Positions 51,257 through 61,147 are shown, counted from the stretch's first letter. The stretch: 64,000 nucleotides of DNA from Anaerohalosphaera lusitana (GCF_002007645.1 NZ_CP019791.1:124001-188000), one strand, 5' to 3'. Notes: a model not told the origin generated them from the letters alone. A program made the numbers and translations.

Positions 51257-51721
51257 TTACAGTTGGCCGAGCACGTTGACCATTTCCATGGCGGACATTG
51301 CGGCGCTTGCTCCTGCGTTGCCCTGCTTGGTGCCGGCACGTTCAACGGCCTGCTCGATGGTTTCGACTGTCAAGACGCCGAAGATGGCAGGTACGCCCGC
51401 GTCGTAGTTGATCTGACCGACGCCTCGTGAGATCTGCTGACATACGTAGTCGTAGTGGCTCGTCTGGCCGCGGATCACAGCGCCGAGGCAGATAACAGCA
51501 TCAAAATTGCCGCTTTCGGCCACCTTCTTGGCCGCTACGGTGATCTCAATCGCGCCGGGCACCCATACCACGGTGATCTGATCGTCGCTCGCGCCGTGTC
51601 TCTGGAGGCAGTCGATCGCCCCGCCGAGCAGCTTGCTGGTGATGAACTCGTTGAATCTGCTTACCACTATGGCGTATTTGGCGTCGCCGGCAGTTAACTG
51701 ACCCTTGATCTCTTTATACAT
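51257..51721 (-). CDS. ribH: 6,7-dimethyl-8-ribityllumazine synthase
   Basis: The 154-aa protein has [52 protein letters not shown] (His in the GQTxH loop, active site) and [20 protein letters not shown] (quoted in part: [12 protein letters not shown]). It makes the lumazine precursor of riboflavin and assembles into pentamers or 60-mer capsids. The ATG at 51721 is chosen because GGAG lies about 8 nt upstream. It precedes nusB; other rib genes are not in the window. Confidence 0.95.
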   Translation of the reverse strand: MYKEIKGQLTAGDAKYAIVVSRFNEFITSKLLGGAIDCLQRHGASDDQITVVWVPGAIEITVAAKKVAESGNFDAVICLGAVIRGQTSHYDYVCQQISRGVGQINYDAGVPAIFGVLTVETIEQAVERAGTKQGNAGASAAMSAMEMVNVLGQL

Positions 51722-52060
51722 TATGTCGTGCTCCAAATTATGCAGCCAATATCTCGATTAGTCCTTCAGGCGGACATTATAAGACCTTCACGAAAAAACT
51801 TCCAGAAAAACAGTCGACTTCGATTTTGCCCGGTGCTGTTCGGCAATATGGCCGACCGGCTAAGCTGAGCGATTATAAGGGTTTACACGAGTAATTTCCA
51901 GCAAATTATCTTCACTGCCGCTCCAAAAACAGTGCGTCGGGGTCGGCTGACGATAAGAGGTTGGCGAAAGATGCCGATACTGATTATGCACACGGATGTT
52001 TGTTTTCCGGTCCCGACGGGCCGGGAAGTTCCGGCGAAAACGAATTCAGCGAGGTCGGAA

Positions 52061-53428
52061 ATGTTTGAATACATGGACAGTAACCCCTGGGGCAGTGCCG
52101 AGGAGATGGCGCGCAACGCTTTCGAACTATATGAGGAAGGTAAGCACGCCCTGGCGCTGCAGCAGCTCGAACAGGCACTTGATATCAATCCTGAAAATGC
52201 ATCATGGTTTTTCAATGCGGGGCTGACCCTCGATGCGATGAACCGCTTCAAATCCGCAATCGCGGCATATGAACAGGCGCTGGAACTTAATCCGGAAGAC
52301 CTGGAAACGCTCAACTGCCTTGCCGTGGACTACACGCGGCTGGGTCAGTATGACCTGGCGCTGGCGACTTTCCAGCGGATCGAACAGATCGATGCCTCAT
52401 TCGAGCCTTGCTACTGCAATCGCATCATTACATATACTGAGATGGATCAGCACGATCTGGCGGAGCAGATGTTTTATATAGCTCAGCAGCTCGATCCGGA
52501 TTGTGCCATCTGCTTCTATAATATAGGCAATTCGCTGTTCAGCCGGCAGGAATACAAGAAAGCGATCTGGTGCTGGGAGAAGACAGCAGAGCTGGAACCG
52601 ACGCATCCACAGATCAATTACCGGATCGCGCAGGCGTACTGGGCGAGCTCGAACAAGCATCTGGCGAGAGTGCATTTTCTGCAGGAACTTCGCATGAATC
52701 CGGGCGATGTGGACGTGATACTGGAGTTCGGCCTGTTCTTGCTGGAGAATGGGGATTTGGATGCGGCAAAGGAAAAGTTCAACCGTATATTAGAGATCAA
52801 TCCACAGTCGGCACGGGCGATCTTTTACCTGGGGGAAATCGCATCGAAACAGGAAGATATGACCAATGCGACAAGGATGTTCAGACGTGCGATGAAGATA
52901 AATCCGCGTGTACCGGGGCCGAGGTACCGGTTGGCGAAGATAGCGTTGGCGCGGGGAGATACGGATAGGGCGGCGAACCTGCTGCTGGCCGAGCTGGACC
53001 TTGAGATCGAGGAGCCGCATGTGTTGATGGCGATGGGGGCGATGCTGCTGCAGATGGGGCGACCAAGCGATGCGACGGACTGCTACCTCAAGGTGGTCGA
53101 TATGGACGACAAGAACGGGGAGGCGTTTTATCAGTTGGGGCTGGCACTGGCTGTGAAGGGTGACCACGAAGGCTCGACGCATTTTTTTGAATATGCGATC
53201 AAGCTTGGCAACGAAAACGCCAATCTGTACGCCGACGCGGCCTTTTGCTGTGTGAAATGCGACCAGATCGGCCGGGCCGCCCAATTTATACACAAGGCGA
53301 GGGAGCTGGATAAAGATTGCGCGAGGATAAAGAAGCTTCACAGAGCGATCAAATGCATCAGAACGACACAAAATCTGCAAAAGAGTTTTTCTAGTGTTCT
53401 GAACAAATTTGCGTTGGTAAAAGGCTAA
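52061..53428 (+). CDS. Tetratricopeptide-repeat protein
   Basis: The 455-aa protein consists of about twelve TPR units (for example ALALQQLEQALDINPENASW, FKSAIAAYEQALELNPEDLE, DLDAAKEKFNRILEINPQS) and has no signal peptide or membrane helix. TPR arrays serve as protein-binding scaffolds; no catalytic domain is fused. The ATG at 52061 has GAGG 6 nt upstream; a start at 51971 would add 30 residues with coding-like codons and remains possible. Its last bases overlap the stop of the convergent gene at 53425. Confidence 0.85.
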   Translation: MFEYMDSNPWGSAEEMARNAFELYEEGKHALALQQLEQALDINPENASWFFNAGLTLDAMNRFKSAIAAYEQALELNPEDLETLNCLAVDYTRLGQYDLALATFQRIEQIDASFEPCYCNRIITYTEMDQHDLAEQMFYIAQQLDPDCAICFYNIGNSLFSRQEYKKAIWCWEKTAELEPTHPQINYRIAQAYWASSNKHLARVHFLQELRMNPGDVDVILEFGLFLLENGDLDAAKEKFNRILEINPQSARAIFYLGEIASKQEDMTNATRMFRRAMKINPRVPGPRYRLAKIALARGDTDRAANLLLAELDLEIEEPHVLMAMGAMLLQMGRPSDATDCYLKVVDMDDKNGEAFYQLGLALAVKGDHEGSTHFFEYAIKLGNENANLYADAAFCCVKCDQIGRAAQFIHKARELDKDCARIKKLHRAIKCIRTTQNLQKSFSSVLNKFALVKG

Positions 53429-53847
53429 CTATCCTTAGCGACCATACGAGAGCTTGCCGCAAGCAGTACCAGCCCGGTTAGCGCACAGAAAAAACTGTCC
53501 CAGAGCACTATTTCGACTGGAGCATTTAACCCCAGACCGCGGGTAAGCAGGATCACAGCGAGCCCGATGTGAAAATATGCCACAGCTTTGACAAAATGGA
53601 TTTTCTCTTCGACCCTCTTCACCAGTGAGATGATCACGCCGCCGGCAAAGCCGGAAATAGCACCAGCCATGACAAACCAGTATTTCTGAAGGGGGCTGGG
53701 ATTACCCGCTATGCCGTAATCTTTTATTACAGGTTCGAACCATGCCCATGGCAGAAAAATTACAGCTGCAGGAGTCAGCCACGCCGCACTGAGAGCTATC
53801 AGCACTATCTGTACCGCGAGCTTCAGCTTGTCTGAGTTCAATGCCAC
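53425..53847 (-). CDS. Hypothetical four-helix membrane protein
   Basis: The 140-aa protein has hydrophobic segments at about 11-31, 57-76, 84-103 and 112-132, and little soluble sequence. No family is recognised. It converges on the TPR gene with a 4-nt overlap of their ends. Confidence 0.7.
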   Translation of the reverse strand: MALNSDKLKLAVQIVLIALSAAWLTPAAVIFLPWAWFEPVIKDYGIAGNPSPLQKYWFVMAGAISGFAGGVIISLVKRVEEKIHFVKAVAYFHIGLAVILLTRGLGLNAPVEIVLWDSFFCALTGLVLLAASSRMVAKDS

Positions 53848-53965
53848 TTAAGAGAATCCTTCGATTTTGAATTACGCTTGCAAAACCCAACTTCGCTCAT
53901 ATAATAACGCTCCATTGGGTTTTGGTCATTATACAGCCAAACTCGACCGTAAGCCAAGACAATCT

Positions 53966-54048
53966 GGCCGAGTGGCGGAAAGGCAGACGCTGGGGACTTA
54001 AAATCCCCTGCCCGCAAGGGCGTGTGGGTTCGAATCCCACCTCGGCTA
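53966..54048 (+). tRNA. tRNA-Leu (anticodon UAA)
   Basis: The 83-nt sequence folds as a class II tRNA. The acceptor stem is GGCCGAG (53966-53972) with CTCGGCT (54041-54047; G1-U72 wobble) and A54048 as discriminator. The anticodon loop CTTAAAA has TAA at 53999-54001; the extra arm and T-arm (GTGGG TTCGAAT CCCAC) follow. No 3' CCA is encoded, so it is added after transcription. It reads UUA (and UUG by wobble) and is a substrate type for MiaA (31371). Confidence 0.97.
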
Positions 54049-54079
54049 TCCTTATTTCTGTGTGAAAAACGGCTTATCT

Positions 54080-54673
54080 ATGAAAATTCCCAAACTAAAG
54101 CACAGCGAAAGCATCATGCCTACTGCTTTCACCGTTGGGAGCTTCTGGCGGTGGGCGTACAGCGACATACTTAGCAATGCCAACTGGGGTGTGTTCGCAG
54201 AGTATCTGGTCGCATCGGCGCTTGGAGCTGTCGACCATGCCCGCATCGAATGGGACGCATTTGACATCGCGTACGGCGGGACGAAGATCGAAGTCAAGTC
54301 GTCGGCGTACCTGCAAAGCTGGCCGCAGAAAAGGCCATCGGCGATACGATTCGACATTGGCAAAAAACTTTCATGGACAGCGGACACCAACGAATACTCC
54401 CCGAGACCTCACCGTCCCGCTGATATTTACGTGTTTTGCTTGCTCGCTGAAAAGGACCGCAGCAGAGTAAATGTGCTCGACACGACCCAATGGCAGTTTT
54501 ATGTATTGCCGCGCGAAGTGCTAGATGCCGAGCTGGGCGAAGCCAAGACGCTTTCGCTGAAGGTGCTCGAAGGGCTGACGGAACCAATAACCTATCAGAA
54601 GCTCAAGCTCGCAATCGATGAGCTGGTTCAAAACCAAAAACGTTCTTTTCAGGCAGATGGCAGGGAAACGTAG
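54080..54673 (+). CDS. PD-(D/E)XK nuclease-like hypothetical protein
   Basis: The 197-aa protein starts 31 nt after the tRNA gene. Residues Glu41 (GVFAEYLVASAL), Asp59 (EWDAFD) and Glu71-Val-Lys73 (TKIEVKSSAYLQSW) fit the E...D...ExK core of restriction-like nucleases. No signal or membrane segment is present. No methyltransferase or other restriction partner adjoins it. The ATG at 54080 is preferred to a GTG six codons earlier; neither has a good ribosome site. Its 3' end overlaps the convergent kinase gene by 25 nt. Confidence 0.62.
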   Translation: MKIPKLKHSESIMPTAFTVGSFWRWAYSDILSNANWGVFAEYLVASALGAVDHARIEWDAFDIAYGGTKIEVKSSAYLQSWPQKRPSAIRFDIGKKLSWTADTNEYSPRPHRPADIYVFCLLAEKDRSRVNVLDTTQWQFYVLPREVLDAELGEAKTLSLKVLEGLTEPITYQKLKLAIDELVQNQKRSFQADGRET

Positions 54674-57600
54674 AACCTGCTGCCCTGGCCTGGTTCCGAT
54701 TCCACCCATATACTGCCGCCCATTCGATCCACAGCTCGCGAAACTATAGACAGCCCAAGCCCCTCACCGTCTGCCTTGGAGGTTTCCTCTCGGTAGAACA
54801 CGTCGAATATCTTCTCGTGGTTTTCCGGCTTGATGCCGATTCCATTGTCCTGGACACAATAGACACTTTGACCTCCTCGCTTTTCACCCGAGACATACAC
54901 ATGCGGCTGTTTCTGATCGTCCTTGTACTTCACCGAATTGGTAACGAGATTCATAAAGACGTGCTTTAACTGATCCGCGTCAGCGATGCATTCGGGGAGT
55001 TCATTAATTTCAAGCTGCACATTTTCTTCCTCAAGCCTGTGTTTCAAGACTCCGACCAGCTCTTCAACCAACTCCTCTACGTTGATGCGTTCCTTATTTA
55101 AAGTAACCCGACCGACGGCGGCTATTTGTCGCAGGCCCTTCAAATATGCCTTCATCTGATCGACCGATGCCTGAATATAGTTGAGCGAGGTCGGGGCGGT
55201 ATCTTCAAGCATCTCAATCATCACTGCCTTGTCATCGGGACTGAAATCGGGTTCTTTTAACTGTTCAATTATCGTGCTGCAAATGCGTTCCAGCTCAAAT
55301 TTAAATGCCTCGATCGAGAAAACCGAGTTGCCGAAGTCATGCCGTATTATGCCGGCGAACCGCTCCATTTCCTCTGTCTTCTTTTTAAGGCTGTTGAGCA
55401 GCCGTTCCTGCTGGGCCTGGGCATTCTTGCGATCGTTGATATCCTCTACGATGGCGACAAGCTGATAAGGTTCACCATATTCGTTCCGCCTGGCCGTGAC
55501 GCTTGCCCTGACCCAGACTACGTTTCGATCTTTGCGAACGTACCTTTTTTCGTAGTAAAATGCCGGGATCTCTCCGCGCAGCATCCGGTGCATAACTGCA
55601 AGGTTACTGTCGAGGTCATCCGGGTGCGTCATGTCCTTGTATGTTACACCGGATTCGATCAGTTCATTTTCATCGTACCCCACAATATTGCAGTATGCCT
55701 CGTTAGCCTCAATGAAATGACCCTCGACATCTGTTATTGCCATCCCCACCGGTGCGTGCTCAAAGCTCTCACGAAACTGAACTTCGCTCTCGCGTAATGC
55801 GGCTTCGGCCTTTTTGCGGTCGTCGATATTTTCTATTATCTTCACGAACTGATGCGGCTCACCGGCAGCGTCTTTTCTCAAGCTGATGCCCACACGCACC
55901 CATATTATCTGTCCGTCCTTACAAACATATCTTTTCTCAAGATAATGAGCCGGTATTTCCCCAGCCAATACGTTCGCGAAGGCTTCGGTATTTGCCGGTA
56001 TATCTTCGGAATGGGTAACATCCTTGAAGGTCATGCCCTTTTGGGTCAATTCATTTTCATCGTATCCAATCAAATCGCAGTATGCTTTATTCACCACTTG
56101 ATATTTACCGTGCAGGTCCATAATCGCCATGCCTACCGGTGCTGTGGCAAATGCTTCTCGGAAACGGTTCTCACTCTTGCGCAATTCTTCTTCGGTCCGC
56201 TTGCGTTGAGTGATGTCGCGAATCACGCTGACCAGGATCATCTGTCCATCGATAGCCGCTCCCTGCGAACTGACTTCGACCGGGAAAACAGCTCCGTCCT
56301 TTCGCCGATGTTCTGTTTCAAAGAGTATGCCCTGTGAAGCGGCATCGGACATTTGACCGTTTACCATTCTCGTATGGTCCAGACGGAGGTCGTGAACAGT
56401 CATCTCCAGCAGTTCGCTGCGAGTATATCCATACGCCTCTACGGCTGCGGCATTGGCTTCGGTGATACGTCCGTCTTTGGGATCGATTACCAGAATGATG
56501 TCTCTGCTTTGCAGGGCAAGTATTTCGTACCGCCTGAGCATCGTTTCCGCTTCTTTACGGCGACTTATATCTTCGATGACCGCGACTTCATAATCGGGCC
56601 TGCCCTCGGAGTCGCGAACGAGTGAAAGTGTGAGCTTTGCCCAGACATGACGGCCGTCCTTGTGGATGAAACGCTTCTCAACGGAGTAACTTTCCAGCTC
56701 GCCGGCGGCCATCTTCTTGAACGGTATCAGGTCGAGGTCGACATCTTCGGGGTGCGTGATCTCGGGCCAGGGTGTTGAGAGAAATTCTTCCCGCTTATAG
56801 CCGAGCATTTTACAGAACGCATCGTTTACATCTATCCACGTGGCATCTTCGAAACGTACCCGCCCGATACCGACCGCGGCCTGCTCGAATACCGAACGAA
56901 ACCTTTCCTCACTTTCTCGCAGGGCATGCTCACTGGCGCGGCGTTCAGTAAGATCGAGCATCGAGCCGATCATGCGGTATGCCCTACCACCCGATTCGCG
57001 TGCTATGACCCCACGGTCCAGATATGTACGATAAGGCCCTCCGACAGGACCGAAACGGTACTCGTCGGACCAGCTTTTCTCGCCTTCATCGATTGCCTTG
57101 TGAATACCTGCAACCACTCGCTGACGATCATCCGGGTGAATATGCTCGTACCAGCTCTGCACTGAATCGGGCATGTTCTCACGCGTTTGTCCCAGGGCTT
57201 TTTCGACTGCATCGTTCCAGCTCACCTCGTCCGTAGTCAGATCCCAGTCCCAGATGATGTCATTCGTAGCCTCGTTGACGAGCCTGTAGCGTTCCTCTGA
57301 GAGTTTGAGTGAATGCTCGGCTTCCTTGTACCGGGTCGTCTCCTGAGCCGTATTCAAGATCCCCCATTCGTTTTCCTCGGGCAGCCATATTTTGTACAGG
57401 GACCAACTGAAAAAAGCCCTTTCGAGATGACCGGCCGGTGCACGTCTGATCATGAAAATGTCATCCTCGGCATGAAACGGCTCGCCCGTCTCGAGGACCT
57501 GCTTACATAGATAACTGAACTTGCGGCCTGTCTCGGGCCATATCTCCTCGAGCGTTTTGTCGATGAACTCCTTGTCAGGCGCTATGGCTGTATAGGCCGC

Positions 57601-57699
57601 ATTGGCCGAGATGAGCTTGAGGTCGCTGCCCCGGATTACCGCGACGGCGGCCGGCACGTGGTTCAGTACGGATTGAAAAAACACATGCTTCGCGTCCAT
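54649..57699 (-). CDS. Multi-PAS sensor histidine kinase
   Basis: The 1016-aa protein lacks membrane helices and contains six or seven PAS/PAC repeats, for example SFEHAPVGMAITDVEGHFIEANEAYCNIVGYDENELI (quoted in part: HAPVGMAITDVEGHF). A dimerisation region has acceptor His in IIRHDFGNSVF, then HATPase motifs NLVTNSVKYKDD, VQDNGIGIKPENHE and GEGLGLSIVSRAV. It should autophosphorylate in response to a cytoplasmic cue and pass phosphate to a separate regulator, none of which is adjacent. The ATG at 57699 is chosen because CAGGGA lies just upstream and because longer forms would enter the MFS gene. Confidence 0.92.
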   Translation of the reverse strand: MDAKHVFFQSVLNHVPAAVAVIRGSDLKLISANAAYTAIAPDKEFIDKTLEEIWPETGRKFSYLCKQVLETGEPFHAEDDIFMIRRAPAGHLERAFFSWSLYKIWLPEENEWGILNTAQETTRYKEAEHSLKLSEERYRLVNEATNDIIWDWDLTTDEVSWNDAVEKALGQTRENMPDSVQSWYEHIHPDDRQRVVAGIHKAIDEGEKSWSDEYRFGPVGGPYRTYLDRGVIARESGGRAYRMIGSMLDLTERRASEHALRESEERFRSVFEQAAVGIGRVRFEDATWIDVNDAFCKMLGYKREEFLSTPWPEITHPEDVDLDLIPFKKMAAGELESYSVEKRFIHKDGRHVWAKLTLSLVRDSEGRPDYEVAVIEDISRRKEAETMLRRYEILALQSRDIILVIDPKDGRITEANAAAVEAYGYTRSELLEMTVHDLRLDHTRMVNGQMSDAASQGILFETEHRRKDGAVFPVEVSSQGAAIDGQMILVSVIRDITQRKRTEEELRKSENRFREAFATAPVGMAIMDLHGKYQVVNKAYCDLIGYDENELTQKGMTFKDVTHSEDIPANTEAFANVLAGEIPAHYLEKRYVCKDGQIIWVRVGISLRKDAAGEPHQFVKIIENIDDRKKAEAALRESEVQFRESFEHAPVGMAITDVEGHFIEANEAYCNIVGYDENELIESGVTYKDMTHPDDLDSNLAVMHRMLRGEIPAFYYEKRYVRKDRNVVWVRASVTARRNEYGEPYQLVAIVEDINDRKNAQAQQERLLNSLKKKTEEMERFAGIIRHDFGNSVFSIEAFKFELERICSTIIEQLKEPDFSPDDKAVMIEMLEDTAPTSLNYIQASVDQMKAYLKGLRQIAAVGRVTLNKERINVEELVEELVGVLKHRLEEENVQLEINELPECIADADQLKHVFMNLVTNSVKYKDDQKQPHVYVSGEKRGGQSVYCVQDNGIGIKPENHEKIFDVFYREETSKADGEGLGLSIVSRAVDRMGGSIWVESEPGQGSRFYVSLPSA

Positions 57700-57823
57700 A
57701 GTTCCCTGAGTTCCTTTTGTTTTACCCACTCGCACTATGCACTTCCTCATTTCACTTATACATTTTGGAGGATATCCGTCACTTGTCAATAAATAAAAAG
57801 ACTTGCCTGCCACAGTACGAGAT

Positions 57824-59065
57824 TCAGCGTCGTGCCGCGATTCGGCCGTTGAGCCAGAAGGCTGCTGAGACGACAAAACCCGCCAGACCGACCGACCACA
57901 GTCCCCATTGATCGACGGAGAAGCCAAGCAGCGGTGCGACTATCATGGCGACAAGTGACTTGAGCTGTGACTCTATCGAAAGGGTCGTGGCTGCCTGGTG
58001 CTTTTCGCTGACGGCGTTGAGTCTTGAGACCAGCAGCGGCCTGTAGAAGTTCTGCAGCATGTAAACAGCCACGAACACAGGCGTCGCGATCGCGAACCAG
58101 CCGAACCCCAGCGTTGCGACCAGCAGGGCGTAACAGACCATCACCACGCCCCATATCCACATCGCGGACGACTCGTCGCCGCCTGCCCATTTGCCGATGG
58201 TATGTGCCCTGCGGGACGCCACGCTGCTGACCAGGTGCACCAGTGTGTAGGCAAGCCCGATCAGTATGGCTGTCCGCTGCTGATCTTCGAGTGCCGCCAG
58301 GAAAGGCAGGCCGATCGCTACGGACTTGATCACCGGCTGGATGTAATCCTTGGCGATCTTAAACACACCTTCGAAGCCGCTGGACTCGAGCAGCAGCATC
58401 CGCTGGGCCCGTCTGCTCCATGCGATCTTGACCGATTCCCAGACGTGTCCGAAAACCCGCATGCCCCTGACGTCCGTATTCCGCCCTGCCTCGACGACAT
58501 CCGGGTAGGTCATGAAGTTGATCACGTTCATCGCGCTGGGAATCGCGCAGAGCCAGAAGATATCGCTGTAGTTGCCCCGCCAGAAGACCAGCCCGCCCGC
58601 GATGGCCGCAGACAGTGCCGAGCCGATCTTGGACCAGCTCCGCGTGAAGCCGTAAACCTGCACCCGCATATCGTCCGCGCCTTTGCTGTGCAGATATGCG
58701 AAGATCATCGCCTTGTGCGTGCCGGTCCGGAAGGCTTCGCCCACCGCAAAGAGCAGCATCGCAATGTAGAGGTGCCACAGAACAGAACTGACACCGAATA
58801 CTACGAATGAAATGGTGTACGCGACGAATGCGGTGATCATGCACATACGCCGGCCGTAAAGATCCGCCAGGGCTCCGCTGGGTATCTCGAGCAGATTTAT
58901 CATAAGCTCGCGGAAGCCGATCAGCAGCCCGATCGCAAAAAATGAAAGCCCCTTGTCAGCGTGGAAAGCCAGTATCAAAAACGGCTCGAAATAACGCTGA
59001 TTCTTCAGGAACCCATACAGTGAGAACCGGAATATCACACTATTTTCAAGGTCTGGTTTAGCCAT
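57824..59065 (-). CDS. MFS transporter
   Basis: The 413-aa protein has twelve hydrophobic segments and MFS signature loops, for example FRELMINLLEIPSGALADLYGRRM (cytoplasmic loop 2-3, quoted in part: IPSGALADLYGRRM) and GVGEAFRTGTHKAM-like AVGEAFRTGTHKAM (helix 4 side). It belongs to the EmrB/YfmO-like drug/sugar superfamily by layout, but the substrate cannot be read. It lies on the same strand as the kinase, 124 bp away. Confidence 0.87.
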   Translation of the reverse strand: MAKPDLENSVIFRFSLYGFLKNQRYFEPFLILAFHADKGLSFFAIGLLIGFRELMINLLEIPSGALADLYGRRMCMITAFVAYTISFVVFGVSSVLWHLYIAMLLFAVGEAFRTGTHKAMIFAYLHSKGADDMRVQVYGFTRSWSKIGSALSAAIAGGLVFWRGNYSDIFWLCAIPSAMNVINFMTYPDVVEAGRNTDVRGMRVFGHVWESVKIAWSRRAQRMLLLESSGFEGVFKIAKDYIQPVIKSVAIGLPFLAALEDQQRTAILIGLAYTLVHLVSSVASRRAHTIGKWAGGDESSAMWIWGVVMVCYALLVATLGFGWFAIATPVFVAVYMLQNFYRPLLVSRLNAVSEKHQAATTLSIESQLKSLVAMIVAPLLGFSVDQWGLWSVGLAGFVVSAAFWLNGRIAARR

Positions 59066-59632
59066 CCCGCCTGTTCACAAAACTAACTGCTGTTTCAAAC
59101 CTGCCCCAATATACCCCAAACTTGCTGTTTTTGCACCAATCGTTTACTGTTCACGGATCCAGGCACCATATTTAACGATTATCAGCAGTTTTTTGCTGTC
59201 CGCCGTACCAAGAGCATCGGATTGGCCTCGTTTTATCAGGATACAGGACGACACCTGCGGCTTAGCTCACTGGTGGACTCGAAACCAGAATAACAGCACA
59301 GAAAATGAGGATTTCGGGAACATCAATCTGTGTTTAAGGCCCTTAGACACAGTTTTACAGGGGCAAGCCAGCCGAAAATAGGCCCAAAGGCCTGCGCCAT
59401 TCCTGCAGACGGGCAAACATTCTGTAAAAAAATTCTTCTGGATTCAGCCATCAACCCGTGGTATAAATAAAGTCCAATGCTTTACCAAAGGACTGGGCGG
59501 GCCGTATTTGTGCAACTCCAGCTCGCAAAAACCGCACTGCAGAACAAATGCACCCGTTGCGAGGTAAAGCAGTATGGCTGATTTTAGCGAGATATATGTT
59601 CACGCGACCTCAGCAGTATTAAGGAGAACAAT
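59066..59632. other. 567-bp intergenic region, probable leader of the LeuA-like gene
   Basis: No supported gene. A TATAAA near 59462 could be a -10 element giving a leader of about 160 nt; a GTCC...GGAC dyad lies near 59471-59493. I see no riboswitch or T-box consensus. The last bases carry AAGGAG (59622 region), the ribosome site of the 59633 gene. Confidence 0.4.
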
Positions 59633-60961
59633 ATGATCGACAAAAAAATACAACTTAACGATATATCACGACCTAACCTTTACCGCGACGTGTTCCCGTA
59701 CACCGAGTTTCCGAAGGTAAGCTTCGAGAGCGAACCGGTCCAGATCGATATACCGGACGATATCTGGATAACCGACACGACATTCCGTGACGGCCAGCAG
59801 TCGCGTCCGCCCTATACGCCCGAGCAGATACTTCGCATATATGACTTTCTGCATGAAATAGACGCGGGCACGGGCCTGATACGTCAGTGCGAATTCTTTT
59901 TGTACAGCAACCGCGACCGCAAGGCCGTCGAGCTTTGCCAGGCACGCGGCTACGAGTTTCCGCAGATCACAGGCTGGATCAGGGCTACGAAGCACGATTT
60001 CAAGTACGTGACCGACGCGGGCCTTAGCGAAACGGGCATTCTGACCTCTGCGAGCGACTACCACGTGTTCCTCAAGCTCCGAAAGGTCCGTTCGCAGGCT
60101 ATACAGGGCTATCTGGACGTGGTAAGGTCGGCACTCGATCAGGGAGTGGTACCGCGATGTCACTTCGAGGACATAACCCGGGCCGACTACGAGGGCTTCG
60201 TTCTGCCGTTTGCGGACGAACTGCTGGACCTGGCGAAAGAATATGACTCACCGGTGAAGATCCGGCTGTGCGACACGCTGGGATTTGGTGTGCCTTATCC
60301 GAATGCGTCCCTGCCTCGGTCGATCCCCAGGCTCGTTCAGGGCCTGCGGCAGCTCGGCTTCCCTGCTGAGTGGCTCGAATGGCATGGCCACAACGACTTC
60401 CACAAGGTGCAGGTAAATGCTGCAACAGCATGGCTTTACGGCTGTGCGTCGGCAAACTGCTCCATCTTCGGCGTGGGCGAGCGGACGGGCAATCCGCCGC
60501 TGGAAGCGATGATCGTCGAGCACGCACAGATCGCCGGAACGAATCCGAAGATCAATTATGCCGCGATCACGGAGCTGGCACGGTACGCCCAAACAGAGCT
60601 GGGCTTTGAGATCTCGCCGAACTATCCGCTCGTGGGCAAGGACTTCAACGTCACCCGCGCAGGCATCCACGCGGACGGCCTGCTCAAGAACGAAGAGATA
60701 TACAACTGCTTCGACACGAGCAAGCTGCTGGACCGCCCGATCGGCGTTGCGATCACGGACAAAACCGGCGCAGCGGGCATAAAGCATTACATAGAAAGCA
60801 GATACGACATCAGCATCGCAAAGCACGACCCGAGGGTGATCGAGATAAAGGACCGGATCGACGCAGAGTACGAGGCCAATCGCGTCTCCGCGATCTCGGA
60901 AGATGAGATGGACGAATGGATCGTTCAGGTCTTCGACGGAACCCTGCCCCCGGCTAAATAA
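59633..60961 (+). CDS. LeuA/DRE-TIM family acyltransferase (2-isopropylmalate synthase-like)
   Basis: The 442-aa protein has the DRE-TIM barrel signature TDTTFRDGQQS (48-58), a later metal-site HGHNDFHKVQVNAATAWLYG (His-x-His) and GVGERTGNPPLEAMI. Such enzymes condense acetyl-CoA with a 2-oxoacid, as in leucine or lysine synthesis. The usual C-terminal allosteric domain of LeuA is absent, and a unique RQCEFFLYSNRDRKAVELC segment lies in the barrel. A feedback-insensitive 2-isopropylmalate, citramalate or homocitrate synthase is likely; exact substrate unsettled. AAGGAG lies 7 nt before the ATG. A terminator follows at 60996. Confidence 0.82.
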   Translation: MIDKKIQLNDISRPNLYRDVFPYTEFPKVSFESEPVQIDIPDDIWITDTTFRDGQQSRPPYTPEQILRIYDFLHEIDAGTGLIRQCEFFLYSNRDRKAVELCQARGYEFPQITGWIRATKHDFKYVTDAGLSETGILTSASDYHVFLKLRKVRSQAIQGYLDVVRSALDQGVVPRCHFEDITRADYEGFVLPFADELLDLAKEYDSPVKIRLCDTLGFGVPYPNASLPRSIPRLVQGLRQLGFPAEWLEWHGHNDFHKVQVNAATAWLYGCASANCSIFGVGERTGNPPLEAMIVEHAQIAGTNPKINYAAITELARYAQTELGFEISPNYPLVGKDFNVTRAGIHADGLLKNEEIYNCFDTSKLLDRPIGVAITDKTGAAGIKHYIESRYDISIAKHDPRVIEIKDRIDAEYEANRVSAISEDEMDEWIVQVFDGTLPPAK

Positions 60962-60995
60962 TCAATAAAGTTCACACACTCTTCATATGCTTAGC

Positions 60996-61030
60996 GGCAC
61001 ATGTCGTTTCGGCGGCATGTGCCCGTTTTA
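60996..61030 (+). terminator. Hairpin terminator after the LeuA-like gene
   Basis: GGCACATG (60996-61003) pairs with CATGTGCC (61016-61023), followed by CGTTTTA. The T-run is short, so efficiency is uncertain. Confidence 0.7.
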
Positions 61031-61147
61031 TTCACACCCTTACCTCAGCCATAATTGCAAACACTATGGTGACAAGCGAGCCTTTGCCTGTTAGAATACT
61101 GCACCACTGCATCAAATTAGACTGTTGAATTGGAAAAAAGCCGCAGA

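Noticed and set aside
59260-59310. tRNA-like stretch with GCTTAGCTCACTGGTGG
   Set aside because: D-arm-like bases are present but no acceptor or T-arm pairing can be formed around them.
59193-59381. 62-aa plus-strand open frame in the long gap
   Set aside because: No ribosome site, no hydrophobic or domain pattern, low coding character.
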